Notes: a model not told the origin generated them from the letters alone. Counted from the first letter of the stretch, positions 31,243 through 40,620 are shown. The stretch: 64,000 nt of DNA from Streptosporangium violaceochromogenes (GCF_014654615.1 NZ_BNBB01000010.1:62001-126000), one strand, 5' to 3'. A program made the numbers and translations.

Positions 31243-31410
31243 TAATCAAGCAACTGATCGCCCGAGGGTGAATCCCGACGATTCGACCCGCGCATGGCCA
31301 TAGGCCGAAGTCTTCATGCCGACCGTACCAGTTTGTCCCGTTCGTGAATCACCAGACGGCGATCGAATTCACTTATCTTCCCGGCGATCGGCCTTCCCTC
31401 CCCCGCCCCC

Positions 31411-31416
31411 TAACCT
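31411..31416 (+). promoter_or_regulatory. -10 element of a probable leaderless pyrE transcript
   Basis: TAACCT ends seven bases before the pyrE ATG (31424). No Shine-Dalgarno sequence is present. Confidence 0.45.
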
Positions 31417-31423
31417 TGGTGCC

Positions 31424-31960
31424 ATGAGCGATCGTGAGAACCTGCTGGCCGAGATCAAGCAGAAGGGCGTCGTGCACGGCCATGTCGTGCTGTCCTCCGG
31501 GAAGGAGGCCGACTTCTACGTGGACATGCGCCGGGTGACCCTCGACGGGCGGGCGGCGCCGCTGGTGGGCCGGGTCATGCTGGATCTCACCGGCGACCTC
31601 GGCTACGACGCCGTCGGCGGGCTGACCCTGGGGGCCGACCCGGTGGCGACCGCCATGCTGCACGCGGCGGCGGCCGGAGGCCGGGTGCTGGACGCCTTCG
31701 TGGTCCGCAAGGCGCGCAAGGCCCACGGCATGCAGCGCCGGGTCGAGGGACCCGACGTGACGGGGCGGCGGGTGCTCGTGGTGGAGGACACCTCCACGAC
31801 CGGCGGTTCCCCGCTGACCGCGGTGGAGGCGCTGCGCGAGGCGGGCGCCGAGGTCGTGGCGGTGGCCACGATCGTGGACCGGGGGGCCGCCTCCGCGATC
31901 GCCGGGGCGGGCCTGCCGTACCGGACGGCCTACACGCTGAAGGACCTGGGCCTCGGCTGA
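31424..31960 (+). CDS. pyrE: Orotate phosphoribosyltransferase
   Basis: 178-residue enzyme that joins orotate and PRPP to give OMP in pyrimidine synthesis. The PRPP-binding motif is VLVVEDTSTTGGS (about 124-136), and GGLTLGADPVATA (about 66-78) and the flexible-loop basic stretch VVRKARKAHGMQRR are typical. The start at 31424 fits the family length; the longer open frame upstream is non-coding. Confidence 0.93.
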   Translation: MSDRENLLAEIKQKGVVHGHVVLSSGKEADFYVDMRRVTLDGRAAPLVGRVMLDLTGDLGYDAVGGLTLGADPVATAMLHAAAAGGRVLDAFVVRKARKAHGMQRRVEGPDVTGRRVLVVEDTSTTGGSPLTAVEALREAGAEVVAVATIVDRGAASAIAGAGLPYRTAYTLKDLGLG

Positions 31961-32039
31961 AAGGGGCGGGGGGACGGCCCGCGCCCGGGGCCTTCGGCGG
32001 AGGCGTTCCTCACGGTCACCTCGCAGGTGGCGGCGAAGG

Positions 32040-32444
32040 TCAATTCCGGGTGGCGACGAACTCCTGACGGCGGCCGGGCTTGTCCGGGGGGCGGGCGACG
32101 CCGTTCACCTCGACGGTGACGGAGGCGGAGTCGGCCAGCACCACGTTGACCTTGGCCTCGAAGGACTGGACCTGCTCGTCGGCGGTCATCTCCCGGTCGA
32201 ACAGCACGTCGCCCCCGGCGACCCTGAGGAACACGGTGGGGCAGCGCTGCCTCAGGCAGCGGACGCGGATCGTCGGGACGGCATCGGAGGAGGAGGCCAG
32301 GGGGGACGCGGCGACGGGCGGGGGCTCCTTTGGCCGGGCCGCCCCCGCGCCGAGCACCCCGATCAGGGAGAGAGCGCCCAGGACGACCATGGCGACCAGC
32401 GCCAGCACCGCCAGACCCAGCAGCGCGAGCCGGGCGATGCCCAT
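32040..32444 (-). CDS. Single-span membrane protein with extracytoplasmic domain, unknown
   Basis: 134 residues from ATG 32444, with AGGAC seven bases upstream. Residues about 5-32 form a membrane anchor. After a Pro/Ala/Ser linker, a small beta-rich domain contains the Cys pair in CLRQRCPTVFL and ends REFVATRN-like. It resembles the C-terminal domain seen in helix-turn-helix membrane proteins such as RodZ, but without the HTH. Function unknown. It is downstream of no obvious partner and close to DedA on the same strand. Confidence 0.55.
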   Translation of the reverse strand: MGIARLALLGLAVLALVAMVVLGALSLIGVLGAGAARPKEPPPVAASPLASSSDAVPTIRVRCLRQRCPTVFLRVAGGDVLFDREMTADEQVQSFEAKVNVVLADSASVTVEVNGVARPPDKPGRRQEFVATRN

Positions 32445-32532
32445 CGGATCAGTCCTGTGGCGTCCCACAGTGTGGAGGGTAGCGGCTGAAGGAGCGGTCC
32501 CACGAGCGTCCGCGAAAGAGGCCGCCCTCGGC

Positions 32533-33267
32533 TCAGCGCCGGACTTCGCCGCCCGAGGAGTCCGGAGTGGCGGTGGAGGAGCCCCGGCGGTGCCTGCCCT
32601 GGGGAGCGGAGGCCGCGGAGGCGGCGTCCTTGCGGCCCTTCATGACCTCCCGGACGATCGGGATGAGGGAGAGCACAATGATCACCAGGGCGCCCGGCAG
32701 GATGTACCTGTCGATGTTCGGCACGGCGGAGCCGACCAGGCGGCCGAAGATCAGCAGACCGTCGGTCCAGATGACGCCGCCGACGCAGTTCCACAGGAAG
32801 AACCGCTTGCGGTCCATGCCGAGCATGCCCGCGACCGGATTGAGGAACGTCCGGACGATCGGGATGAACCGGGCGAGCACCACCGCCCTGGCCGGGCCGA
32901 ACCTCTGGAAGTAGTGCTCGGCCTTCTCGACGTACTCCCGCTTGAAGAGCCGGGAGTCGGGGCGGTCGAACATCCTGCGGCCGTAGGTGGCGCCCAGGTG
33001 GTGACCGAGCTGGGCGCCGATGACGGCGCACAGGGGCGCCAGGATCAGCAACAGGGGGAACGACAGCGGCTTGAGGCCGGGGATGGCCTGGGCGGCCTCC
33101 GCGGTGCTGAAGACCCCCGCGGCGACCAGCAGGGAGTCGCCCGGCAGGAAGAATCCGAGCAGGAGACCGGTCTCGGCGAAGATGATGCCGAGGACGCCGA
33201 CGGTGGCGAACGGGCCGAGCAGGCCGAGCCACCACTTGGGATCGAGGAGATTGTGCAGGAGGTCCAT
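32533..33267 (-). CDS. DedA family membrane protein
   Basis: 244 residues from ATG 33267. SNARE-associated/DedA landmarks are FAETGLLLGFFLPGDSLL (about 30-47), GAQLGHHLGATYGRR, and FARFIPIVRTF-type motif LARFIPIVRTFLNPVAGM (about 128-145), with four to five hydrophobic segments and a basic, disordered C terminus. DedA proteins are lipid scramblases or flippases (undecaprenyl phosphate or phosphatidylethanolamine). Divergent from fba. Confidence 0.9.
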   Translation of the reverse strand: MDLLHNLLDPKWWLGLLGPFATVGVLGIIFAETGLLLGFFLPGDSLLVAAGVFSTAEAAQAIPGLKPLSFPLLLILAPLCAVIGAQLGHHLGATYGRRMFDRPDSRLFKREYVEKAEHYFQRFGPARAVVLARFIPIVRTFLNPVAGMLGMDRKRFFLWNCVGGVIWTDGLLIFGRLVGSAVPNIDRYILPGALVIIVLSLIPIVREVMKGRKDAASAASAPQGRHRRGSSTATPDSSGGEVRR

Positions 33268-33449
33268 CGTCGTGAAGCCTACCCGGGGTGCGGCCCCGGG
33301 AACGATATCCCGCGAGCATCCCGACGGCTCCGGAGTGTTGCCCGAGCTGTCGGGCCGGGAAGGAACCCTGGATACTGGCCAACGGGCCGTGCCCGCGCCA
33401 AGCGCCCCGCGCCAGCCTTCAACAGCCGTCTCTAGGGGAGATGACACAC

Positions 33450-34472
33450 ATGCCTATCGCTACTCCAGAGGTCTACGCCGAGATGCTCGACCGGGCCAAG
33501 GCAGGCGAGTTCGCCTATCCGGCGATCAATGTGACCTCATCCCAGACACTCAACGCCGCGCTCCGGGGTTTCGCCGAGGCGGAGAGCGACGGCATCGTCC
33601 AGGTGTCGACGGGCGGGGCCGAGTTCCTGTCCGGCACCACCGTCAAGGACATGGTGACCGGCGCGACCGCGCTGGCGGAGTACGCCCGGATCGTCGCCGC
33701 CAGGTATCCCGTGACGATCGCGCTGCACACCGATCACTGCCCTAAGGACAAACTCGACGGTTTCGCCCGGCCGCTGATCGACATCTCCCTTGAGCGGGTG
33801 GCGCGCGGTGAGGACCCGCTGTTCCAGTCGCACATGTGGGACGGCTCGGCGGTGCCGCTGAAGGAGAACCTGGACATCGCCCAGGAGCTCCTGGAGAAGT
33901 GCGCCCGCGCGAAGATCGTGCTTGAGGTGGAGATCGGTGTCGTCGGCGGCGAGGAGGACGGCGTCGTCGGCGAGATCAATGAGAAGCTCTACACCACCGC
34001 CGAGGACGCCCTGGCCACCGCCGACGCCCTGGGGCTCGGGGAGCGGGGCCGCTACATGCTCGCCGCGACCTTCGGCAACGTGCACGGCGTCTACAAGCCG
34101 GGGCACGTCAAGCTCCGTCCGGGCGTACTCAAGGAGATCCAGGAGGCGGTCGGCGCCAAGTACGGCAAGGACAAGCCCTTCGACCTCGTCTTCCACGGTG
34201 GCTCCGGCTCCCTGCTTGAGGAGATCCACGAGGCGATCTCCTACGGCGTGATCAAGATGAACATCGACACCGACACGCAGTACGCCTTCACCCGCCCGAT
34301 CGCCGACCACATGTTCAGGAACTACGACGGCGTGCTGAAGGTGGACGGCGACGTCGGCAACAAGAAGACCTACGACCCCCGCTCGTACGGCAAGGCCGCC
34401 GAAACCTCGATGGCCGCCCGGGTCGCCGAGGCGTGCCACCACCTGAGGTCCGCCGGCACCAAGATCACCTAA
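33450..34472 (+). CDS. fba: Class II fructose-bisphosphate aldolase
   Basis: 340-residue zinc aldolase of glycolysis/gluconeogenesis. Zn ligands lie in ALHTDHCPKDK (about 92-102), LEVEIGVVGGEEDGV and FGNVHGVYKPG; the substrate loop is FHGGSGS, and NIDTDTQYAFTRP is conserved. ATG 33450 is preferred because GGGGAG is nine bases upstream; ATG 33441 directly abuts it. A GC hairpin follows the stop. Confidence 0.94.
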   Translation: MPIATPEVYAEMLDRAKAGEFAYPAINVTSSQTLNAALRGFAEAESDGIVQVSTGGAEFLSGTTVKDMVTGATALAEYARIVAARYPVTIALHTDHCPKDKLDGFARPLIDISLERVARGEDPLFQSHMWDGSAVPLKENLDIAQELLEKCARAKIVLEVEIGVVGGEEDGVVGEINEKLYTTAEDALATADALGLGERGRYMLAATFGNVHGVYKPGHVKLRPGVLKEIQEAVGAKYGKDKPFDLVFHGGSGSLLEEIHEAISYGVIKMNIDTDTQYAFTRPIADHMFRNYDGVLKVDGDVGNKKTYDPRSYGKAAETSMAARVAEACHHLRSAGTKIT

Positions 34473-34502
34473 GGGGTCGCCCGGGCCGCGCGAACGAAAA
34501 AA

Positions 34503-34532
34503 GCCCGCCGGGGCAGGGACGTCCCGGCGGGC
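34503..34532. terminator. GC hairpin after fba
   Basis: GCCCGCCGGG (34503-34512) pairs with CCCGGCGGGC (34523-34532) over a 10-base loop. A runs flank it on both sides (about 34497 and 34543), so on the minus strand it is a classical hairpin plus T-run, while for fba it acts as a GC-rich terminator. Confidence 0.7.
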
Positions 34533-34624
34533 GCCTCGCGCGAAAAAACGAGCGCCTCGCGTGAGTAACCCGCACAAGGGGGCGATCTTGGCCTGACCGG
34601 GGTGCAGCAGGTAGGACTGTTGTC

Positions 34625-35044
34625 ATGGAATCGCACGAGAACCTCCTCGCCGGTCCGCCGCCCACCCGGCTGCCGGATCTGCCCGAGGCCCGAGAGGCGC
34701 TGCGGTCGGGCGCCCAAGCATCCGACGTCGCCGCGCGCTTCCCGGCCTACCCGGCCGCGTGGGCCGCGCTCGCCGAGGAGTACTTCACCGCCGGGCACGC
34801 GGTGACGTCCTACGCCTTCGCCCGCACCGGCTACCACCGCGGCCTCGACCAGCTACGGCGGGCGGGCTGGAAGGGCCACGGCCCGATCCCGTGGGACCAC
34901 GAGCCCAACCGGGGCTTCCTGCGCTGCCTGCACGCGCTGGGCCGCGCGGCCCAGGCCATCGGCGAGAGGGACGAGGCCGAACGCTGCCGGCGGTTCCTGA
35001 AGGAGTCGAGCGCCGAGGCCGTCGCGGAGCTGAACGGCCGCTGA
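34625..35044 (+). CDS. DUF3151 family protein
   Basis: 139-residue actinobacterial protein of unknown function. Typical features are the N-terminal LLAGPPPTRLP, AWAALAEEYF and YAFARTGYHRGLDQLRRAGWKGHGPIPW-type core (about 62-90) with RCLHALGRAAQAIGE following. The fba-DUF3151-purA order seen here is common in actinobacteria. It probably forms a helical, TPR-like fold; no catalytic residues are evident. Confidence 0.85.
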   Translation: MESHENLLAGPPPTRLPDLPEAREALRSGAQASDVAARFPAYPAAWAALAEEYFTAGHAVTSYAFARTGYHRGLDQLRRAGWKGHGPIPWDHEPNRGFLRCLHALGRAAQAIGERDEAERCRRFLKESSAEAVAELNGR

Positions 35045-35075
35045 CCCCGGGCCACCGGAACCGTGAGGGGCCGCC

Positions 35076-35123
35076 GTGACAGAGGCCGTGACAGGGGCGG
35101 CGACAGAGGCGGGGACAGGGCCG
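35076..35123 (+). repeat. Twelve-bp tandem repeat, four units
   Basis: Four imperfect units of the form g(t/c/g)gacag(a/g)ggc(c/g) between DUF3151 and purA. No coding frame uses them. Confidence 0.6.
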
Positions 35124-35185
35124 CCACCGGGGTCGTGGCCTCCCCTTTCAGCCGACGGCGAATCCCCATTTCCCATCAGGTCGGG

Positions 35186-35245
35186 TATTCTCACCACGCA
35201 AGAGCCCCTGCCGCGATTGCGTCAGGGGCTTTGGGTTGCGTGGTG
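35186..35245 (+). promoter_or_regulatory. purA promoter and structured leader masking the ribosome site
   Basis: A TATTCT -10-like hexamer (35186-35191) is followed by nested perfect stems: CACCACGCAA (35192-35201) with TTGCGTGGTG (35236-35245), and AGCCCCTG (35203-35210) with CAGGGGCT (35223-35230). The outer 3' arm abuts the GGGAG ribosome site of purA (35245-35249). The inner hairpin followed by TTTGGGTT resembles an attenuator. Confidence 0.5.
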
Positions 35246-35256
35246 GGAGATGAACA

Positions 35257-36540
35257 ATGCCGGCTGTCGTTCTCGTGGGCGCCCAGTGGGGCGATGAGGG
35301 CAAGGGGAAGGCGACCGACCTTCTCGGCGACCAGGTCGACTACGTCGTCAGATACCAGGGAGGCAACAACGCCGGCCACACGGTCGTCGTGGGCGACCAG
35401 AGGTATGCCCTGCACCTGCTGCCGACGGGGGTGCTCTCCCCGAACGTCGTCCCGGTGATCGGCAACGGCGTGGTCGTCGACCCGGGGGTGCTGCTCGGTG
35501 AGATCGACGGGCTCCGCGAACGCGGCGTCTCGTCCGAACGGCTGCTGATCTCCGCCAACGCGCACCTGATCATGCCTCACCACAAGGCCCTTGACAAGGT
35601 GACGGAGCGCTACCTCGGCAAGGCCAAGATCGGCACCACCGGCCGGGGCATCGGCCCCGCCTACGGCGACAAGATCTACCGGATGGGCGTGCGGGTCCAG
35701 GACCTGCTCGACCCGGGCATCCTCCGCCAGAAGATCGAGGTCGTCCTCGGGGAGAAGAACCAGATCCTCACCAAGATCTACAACCGCCGGGTGATCGACG
35801 CCGGCCAGGTCCTGGAGGAGTACCTCGGCTACGCCGAACGCCTCAGGCCGCACATCGCCGACACCTCGCTGATCCTGAACAGGGCCCTGGACGAGGGCAA
35901 GGTCGTGCTCCTGGAAGGCGGGCAGGGCAACCTGCTCGACATCGACCACGGCACCTACCCCTTCGTCACCTCCTCCTCCCCCACCAGCGGAGGCGCCTGC
36001 TCGGGCTCGGGCATCCCGCCGACCCGCCTGACCGGCGTGATCGGCATCCTCAAGGCCTACACCACCCGCGTGGGCTCGGGGCCGTTCCCGACCGAGCTGA
36101 CCGACGAGACGGGCGACTGGCTGCGCACCACCGGCGGCGAGTACGGCGTGACCACGGGCCGCAACCGCCGCTGCGGCTGGTTCGACGCGGTCATCGCCCG
36201 CTACGCCGCCAGGATCAACGGCGTCACCGACTTCTTCCTCACCAAGCTGGACGTGTTGTCGGGCCTGGAGCGGATCCCGGTGTGCGTCGCCTACGAGGTG
36301 GACGGCGTCCGCCACGACGAGATCCCGATGACCCAGACCGAGTTCCACCACGCCAGGCCGGTGTACGAGGAGTTCCCCGGCTGGCAGGAGGACATCACCG
36401 GCGCCAAGTCCTTCGAGGACCTCCCCGCCAACGCCCAGGCGTACGTCAAGACCCTGGAACAGATGAGCGGCGCCCGGATCTCGGCCGTCGGCGTCGGGCC
36501 CGGCCGTACCGAAACGCTCCAAATCCACCCGCTGATCTAG
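35257..36540 (+). CDS. purA: Adenylosuccinate synthetase
   Basis: 427-residue enzyme converting IMP, Asp and GTP to adenylosuccinate. The P-loop is [11 protein letters not shown] (about 8-18), with GGNNAGHT, the catalytic His41 region, and [10 protein letters not shown] (about 128-137). The Arg loop [22 protein letters not shown] and the C-terminal [10 protein letters not shown] are all present. Full length. It has a structured leader and is followed by a strong hairpin. Confidence 0.95.
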   Translation: MPAVVLVGAQWGDEGKGKATDLLGDQVDYVVRYQGGNNAGHTVVVGDQRYALHLLPTGVLSPNVVPVIGNGVVVDPGVLLGEIDGLRERGVSSERLLISANAHLIMPHHKALDKVTERYLGKAKIGTTGRGIGPAYGDKIYRMGVRVQDLLDPGILRQKIEVVLGEKNQILTKIYNRRVIDAGQVLEEYLGYAERLRPHIADTSLILNRALDEGKVVLLEGGQGNLLDIDHGTYPFVTSSSPTSGGACSGSGIPPTRLTGVIGILKAYTTRVGSGPFPTELTDETGDWLRTTGGEYGVTTGRNRRCGWFDAVIARYAARINGVTDFFLTKLDVLSGLERIPVCVAYEVDGVRHDEIPMTQTEFHHARPVYEEFPGWQEDITGAKSFEDLPANAQAYVKTLEQMSGARISAVGVGPGRTETLQIHPLI

Positions 36541-36557
36541 CCTCCGGCCCGGAGGCT

Positions 36558-36587
36558 CTCGCGCCCGGACCTCACGCCGGGCGCGAG
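36558..36587. terminator. purA terminator hairpin
   Basis: CTCGCGCCCGG (36558-36568) pairs perfectly with CCGGGCGCGAG (36577-36587) over an eight-base loop, just after another hairpin (CCTCCG...CGGAGG, 36541-36555) that follows the purA stop. Confidence 0.7.
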
Positions 36588-36629
36588 CCGTGCCGGGGAA
36601 TCCGGACGCGAGGTCGGTAAGGTCCTCGT

Positions 36630-37556
36630 GTGCATGCCGAGATTCATGGTCATAGGGGAGCCCGCGGGCTCCGTCCGGAGAACACGCTGCCCGGTCTCGC
36701 CCACGCTCTGGAGCTGGGCGTCGACGCGCTGGAGTTCGACGTCGCGCTGACGGCCGACCGCCGGGCGGTGCTCACCCACGACCTCACCGTGTCGCCGGTG
36801 ACCAGCGCCGACCGCCGGCCGGCCTTCCCGGGCGATCCGCTCTTCCCGTACGTGGGCAGGCCGGTCGGCGAGCTCACGCTGGCCCAGCTGCGGACCCTCG
36901 AATGCGGGGTGCGGTACCCGCGCCACCCCGCCGACCGCTTCGCCGCGACGCAACTGCCGGTGCCCGACACCCGCATGCCGACGCTCGGAGCCGTGCTGGG
37001 GCTGGTGGAGGCCTACGGCGCCGACGACGTACGGCTGCACGTGGAGCTGAAGTCGGACCCGACGAGGCCCTGGCTGTGCCCCGGCCCCCGGGAGTTCACC
37101 GAGACGGTGATCGCCGAGCTCGCCCAGCACGACCGGCTCGGCGGGGCCGCGATCCTCAGCTTCGACTGGCGGATCCTGGAGGCGGCCCGCTCCCTGGCCC
37201 CCGCGGTCGCGCGCTATGCCCTGCTGGAGCGTGCCACCGCCGACCAGGCCTGGTTCAACGGCCTGCGCCCGGAGGACTTCGACGGCGATCTGGCGGCGGT
37301 CGCGGCTGCGGCCGGAGGCACCGTGTTCTCGCCCGACCACGTCATGGTGGACGAGGAACTGGCGCGCCGGGCCGAGAGGGCGGGACTGCCGCTGGTGGTC
37401 TGGACCGTCAACGATCCCGGCCGGGCCGCGGAGATGCTCGACCTCGGGGTGGCGGGGATCGTCACCGACTATCCCGACCGGATGCGCGCCCTGTGGACCG
37501 AGCGGGGCATGCGCCTGCCCGCGCCCGCGCGCTTCGCGCTGCGGGCGAGCGGGTAG
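36630..37556 (+). CDS. Glycerophosphodiester phosphodiesterase
   Basis: 308-residue GDPD-family TIM barrel. Motifs: HGHRGARGLRPENT (catalytic His, residues 7-20), LEFDVALTAD (metal ligands), LTHDLTVSP (second His), HVELKSDP and the C-terminal VWTVNDP. It hydrolyses glycerophosphodiesters to glycerol-3-phosphate. GTG 36630 has a TAAGGT -10-like box six bases upstream and only a weak AAGG, so it may be leaderless. No signal peptide: cytosolic. Confidence 0.9.
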   Translation: MHAEIHGHRGARGLRPENTLPGLAHALELGVDALEFDVALTADRRAVLTHDLTVSPVTSADRRPAFPGDPLFPYVGRPVGELTLAQLRTLECGVRYPRHPADRFAATQLPVPDTRMPTLGAVLGLVEAYGADDVRLHVELKSDPTRPWLCPGPREFTETVIAELAQHDRLGGAAILSFDWRILEAARSLAPAVARYALLERATADQAWFNGLRPEDFDGDLAAVAAAAGGTVFSPDHVMVDEELARRAERAGLPLVVWTVNDPGRAAEMLDLGVAGIVTDYPDRMRALWTERGMRLPAPARFALRASG

Positions 37557-37603
37557 ACGGCGGGCGGAACCGCGGAAACCGCGGGATCACGAAGGCCGAG
37601 GGG

Positions 37604-37690
37604 GCGACGGGGACCGCGGAGGCCGGGGACCCCGGAGACCCTGGGGACCGCCGGGACCGTGGGGACGCCGGGACCGTGGGGACGCCGTGG
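37604..37690. repeat. Degenerate 16-17-bp tandem repeat
   Basis: About five units of ggaccgtggggacgccg-like sequence in the gap between the phosphodiesterase and CorA genes; the last two are nearly identical. Extends to the CorA stop. Confidence 0.6.
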
Positions 37691-37699
37691 AGGCAGGGA

Positions 37700-38815
37700 T
37701 CACATCCAGCCGTTGCGGCGGAAACCCCGGTAGAGCAGCGAGCAGACGATCACCATGACGCCGAGCACGATCGGGTAGCCGAAGACGGAGTCGAGCTCGG
37801 GCATGTGCGTGAAGTTCATGCCGTAGATGCCGGCGATCATCGTGGGGGCGGCCATGATGGCGACCCACGAGGAGATCTTCCGCATGTCCTCGTTGGCCAG
37901 GGCGTTGGAGCGGGCGAGCGCCGCCTGCAGGATGGAGTTGCACAGCTCGTTGGACGACTCGACCTGCTCGCGGACGCGGGCCACGTGGTCGGCGACGTCA
38001 CGGAAGTAGCCGCGCATCTCCGAGGGGAACATGCGGCGCTGGGCCAGCGTCGCCATGGGCTCCTGCAGCGGGGCGACCGAGCGCTTCATCTCGATCATCT
38101 CGCGCTTGAGGTTGTAGATCCGGCCGATGTCGCTGGCGCTGACGTCGGCGAAGACCATGGCCTCGACGTCTTCGAGCTCGGTCTGCATCAGGTCGGCCAC
38201 GGTGAGGTACTTGTCCACGACGTGGTCGGCGATGGCGTGCAGCACGCCCGCCGGGCCCCGCTTGAGGATCTCGGGCTTGTCCTCCAGGCGCTCGCGCACC
38301 TCCGACAGCGGGCAGTGCTTGCCGTGCCGTACGGTCACCACGAAGTCGGGGCCGACGAACAGCATGATCTCGCCGGTTCCGATGATCTCACCGCCGCCGG
38401 ACCGCATGTCGCGGCCGAGGAAGTCAACTGTCTTCAGGACCACGAACAGCGAGTCGCCGTAGCGCTCGACCTTGGGGCGCTGGTGGGCCTCGACGGCGTC
38501 CTCGACGGCGAGCGGGTGCAGGGCGAATGCCTCCGCGAGCCATTCGACCTCGGGGGCGTCGGGCTCGTGCAGGCCGACCCAGACGAAGGCGCCGCCCCGC
38601 TCGGAGGAGGCGTTGTGCTCGCGGACCAGCTCCAGGGCGTCGGTGATGCCCAGAGCCTCGATCTTCTTGCCGTCGACGTAGGCGGCGTAGTCGACGAGCG
38701 AGTCGCTCGGCGCGACGCACGGGGTGTTCACCCGGCTACGGACCGGTACGGTCACGTGCGAGGGGCGGACGGCACGCGTGTGCTTGATGCGGGGGAAAAG
38801 AAGGGAGGAGCGCAT
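37700..38815 (-). CDS. corA: CorA family magnesium/cobalt transporter
   Basis: 371-residue CorA. A cytosolic funnel domain (about 40-260) with HPLAVEDAVEAHQRPKVE is followed by a long stalk and two membrane helices with the canonical filter GIYGMNFTHMPE (about 325), ending in the basic FRRNGWM. It is the conventional counterpart of the YGQN CorA at 13224. AAAGG lies six bases before ATG 38815. Divergent from purD. Confidence 0.92.
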   Translation of the reverse strand: MRSSLLFPRIKHTRAVRPSHVTVPVRSRVNTPCVAPSDSLVDYAAYVDGKKIEALGITDALELVREHNASSERGGAFVWVGLHEPDAPEVEWLAEAFALHPLAVEDAVEAHQRPKVERYGDSLFVVLKTVDFLGRDMRSGGGEIIGTGEIMLFVGPDFVVTVRHGKHCPLSEVRERLEDKPEILKRGPAGVLHAIADHVVDKYLTVADLMQTELEDVEAMVFADVSASDIGRIYNLKREMIEMKRSVAPLQEPMATLAQRRMFPSEMRGYFRDVADHVARVREQVESSNELCNSILQAALARSNALANEDMRKISSWVAIMAAPTMIAGIYGMNFTHMPELDSVFGYPIVLGVMVIVCSLLYRGFRRNGWM

Positions 38816-39255
38816 GGCAGGCCTTTCCCGCCCGGCCTGATACGGCCCGCGCGCGGCGCGATGTCACCTCAGTTCAAACGGAAATGCGCGCGAAGGCCCG
38901 GTCGGGCGCCGGTGTGAAGTGGTTGAGAGCGCGCACGGAGCGTGTGCGCGAGCACGTACTGCTGGGATCACCAGAGGACACCCCCAACCACCTCCAATCG
39001 GCACGAGACGGGCAAAGCAGCCTAAAGTTAGCACAGATCCGGGGGACTTCCTTCAGGATACTCCCACCCCCGACGGGGGCCACGCGTAACTCAACGAAAT
39101 TAACGGCGCTTTTACGGGGACATTCGACACTTCGGGGGGTTATATGGCCAATCCGGAGCGTCACCGGAAGACGGACCGGCCCGGACGCCGCCGGGCCGCA
39201 TCCGGTCGAACCTCCCGGACGGGCGGACGGCCAAGGGGCCGATAGGCTCTTCCGA
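38816..39255. other. Divergent corA/purD intergenic region
   Basis: 440 bases without a gene. It contains a GCGCAC/GTGCGC hairpin near 38933-38965, an AT-richer stretch at about 39080-39150 that probably carries promoters, and the purD -10 element (TAGGCT, 39243-39248). I searched by eye for an M-box-type magnesium riboswitch for corA and did not find one. Confidence 0.45.
39243..39248 (+). promoter_or_regulatory. -10 element of a probable leaderless purD transcript
   Basis: TAGGCT ends seven bases before GTG 39256; no good Shine-Dalgarno sequence lies between. Confidence 0.45.
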
Positions 39256-40488
39256 GTGCGCGTTCTTGTGATTGGATCCGGCGGGCGTGAGCACGCCCTG
39301 TGCCGGTCGCTGGCGGCCGACCCCGAGGTCGCCGAGGTTCACTGTGCTCCGGGAAACGCCGGGATCGCCCAGGTCGCGACCCTGCACCCGGTGGCCCCGT
39401 CCGACCCCGCGGCGGTCACCCGGCTGGCCGCGGAGATCGGGGCCGGCCTGGTGGTGATCGGCCCGGAGGCGCCGCTGGTCGCCGGGGTCGCCGACGCGGT
39501 CAGGCGGGCGGGCGTCCCCTGCTTCGGGCCGTCCGCCGAGGCGGCCAGAATCGAAGGCTCCAAGGCCTTCGCCAAGGAGGTCATGGCCGCGGCGGGGGTG
39601 CCCACCGCGCGCTCCCGCACCTGTGACGCCCCCGCGGAGGTCGCCGCGGCGCTGGACGAGTTCGGCGCGCCGTACGTGGTCAAGGACGACGGGCTCGCCG
39701 CGGGCAAGGGCGTGGTGGTCACCGGCGACCGCGACGAGGCGCTCCGACACGCGGCGGCGTGCGGGCGGGTCGTCGTCGAGGAGTTCCTCGACGGCCCCGA
39801 GGTGTCGCTGTTCGCCCTCTGCGACGGTTCGACGGCCGTGCCGCTCCAGCCCGCCCAGGACCACAAGCGCGCCTACGACGGCGACCGGGGGCCCAACACC
39901 GGCGGCATGGGCGCCTACACGCCGCTGCCGTGGGCTCCCGCCGGCCTCGTCGAGCAGGTGATGGCCGAGACCGTCCTGCCGACCGTGAACGAACTGGCCC
40001 GGCGCGGCACGCCGTACACCGGGGTGCTCTACGTCGGGCTCGCCCTGACGAAGACGGGCCCGAAAGTGATCGAGTTCAACGCGCGGTTCGGCGACCCGGA
40101 GACCCAGGTCGTGCTGGACCGGCTGGAGACGCCGCTGGCCGGGCTGCTGCTCGCCTGCGCGAACGGGACGCTCGGCGGGTTCGGACCGCCGGCCCACCGC
40201 GACGGCGCCGCGGTGACCGTGGTGATCGCGGCGGAGAACTACCCCGCCGATCCGGTCAAGGGCGACGTCGTCGAGGGTCTCTCGGAGGTCGGGGACGGCG
40301 CCTACGTGCTGCACGCGGGAACCGCCCTGGACGGCGGCCGCGTCGTCTCCAGCGGCGGGCGGGTGCTCAGCGTCGTCGGCACCGGCCCCGACGTCGCCGT
40401 CGCCCGGGCCCGCGCCTACGAGGCGGTCGGGCACATCCGGCTGCGCGGCTCGCACCACCGCACGGACATCGCGGCGAGCGGCCTGTAG
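39256..40488 (+). CDS. purD: Phosphoribosylamine-glycine ligase
   Basis: 410-residue GARS, an ATP-grasp enzyme of purine synthesis. N-terminal VLVIGSGGREHALC (residues 3-16), ATP-grasp residues in VVKDDGLAAGKGVVV (about 141-155), DHKRAYDGDRGPNTGGMGAY (about 201-220), and the metal-site VIEFNARFGDPETQ (about 271-284). Full length. The GTG start fits the family N terminus exactly. A perfect 14-bp terminator hairpin follows. Confidence 0.95.
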   Translation: MRVLVIGSGGREHALCRSLAADPEVAEVHCAPGNAGIAQVATLHPVAPSDPAAVTRLAAEIGAGLVVIGPEAPLVAGVADAVRRAGVPCFGPSAEAARIEGSKAFAKEVMAAAGVPTARSRTCDAPAEVAAALDEFGAPYVVKDDGLAAGKGVVVTGDRDEALRHAAACGRVVVEEFLDGPEVSLFALCDGSTAVPLQPAQDHKRAYDGDRGPNTGGMGAYTPLPWAPAGLVEQVMAETVLPTVNELARRGTPYTGVLYVGLALTKTGPKVIEFNARFGDPETQVVLDRLETPLAGLLLACANGTLGGFGPPAHRDGAAVTVVIAAENYPADPVKGDVVEGLSEVGDGAYVLHAGTALDGGRVVSSGGRVLSVVGTGPDVAVARARAYEAVGHIRLRGSHHRTDIAASGL

Positions 40489-40490
40489 GC

Positions 40491-40521
40491 CCCCGGCCCG
40501 TCCCGCCGGGACGGGCCGGGG
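40491..40521. terminator. purD terminator hairpin
   Basis: A perfect 14-bp stem (40491-40504 with 40508-40521) over a three-base loop, starting two bases after the purD stop. GC-only, without a U-tract. Confidence 0.75.
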
Positions 40522-40620
40522 CAGCCGCCCGCGGCGGTTGCCCGCGGCACCGATCGGCACGTCGCGACAAGCCGGGGAGGTCCCCCTCATCCGGCCACTC
40601 CGCCCCCCTACGGAGGAACG

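Noticed and set aside
38816..39255. Magnesium (M-box) riboswitch ahead of corA
   Set aside because: No match to the conserved M-box core; only generic hairpins were seen.
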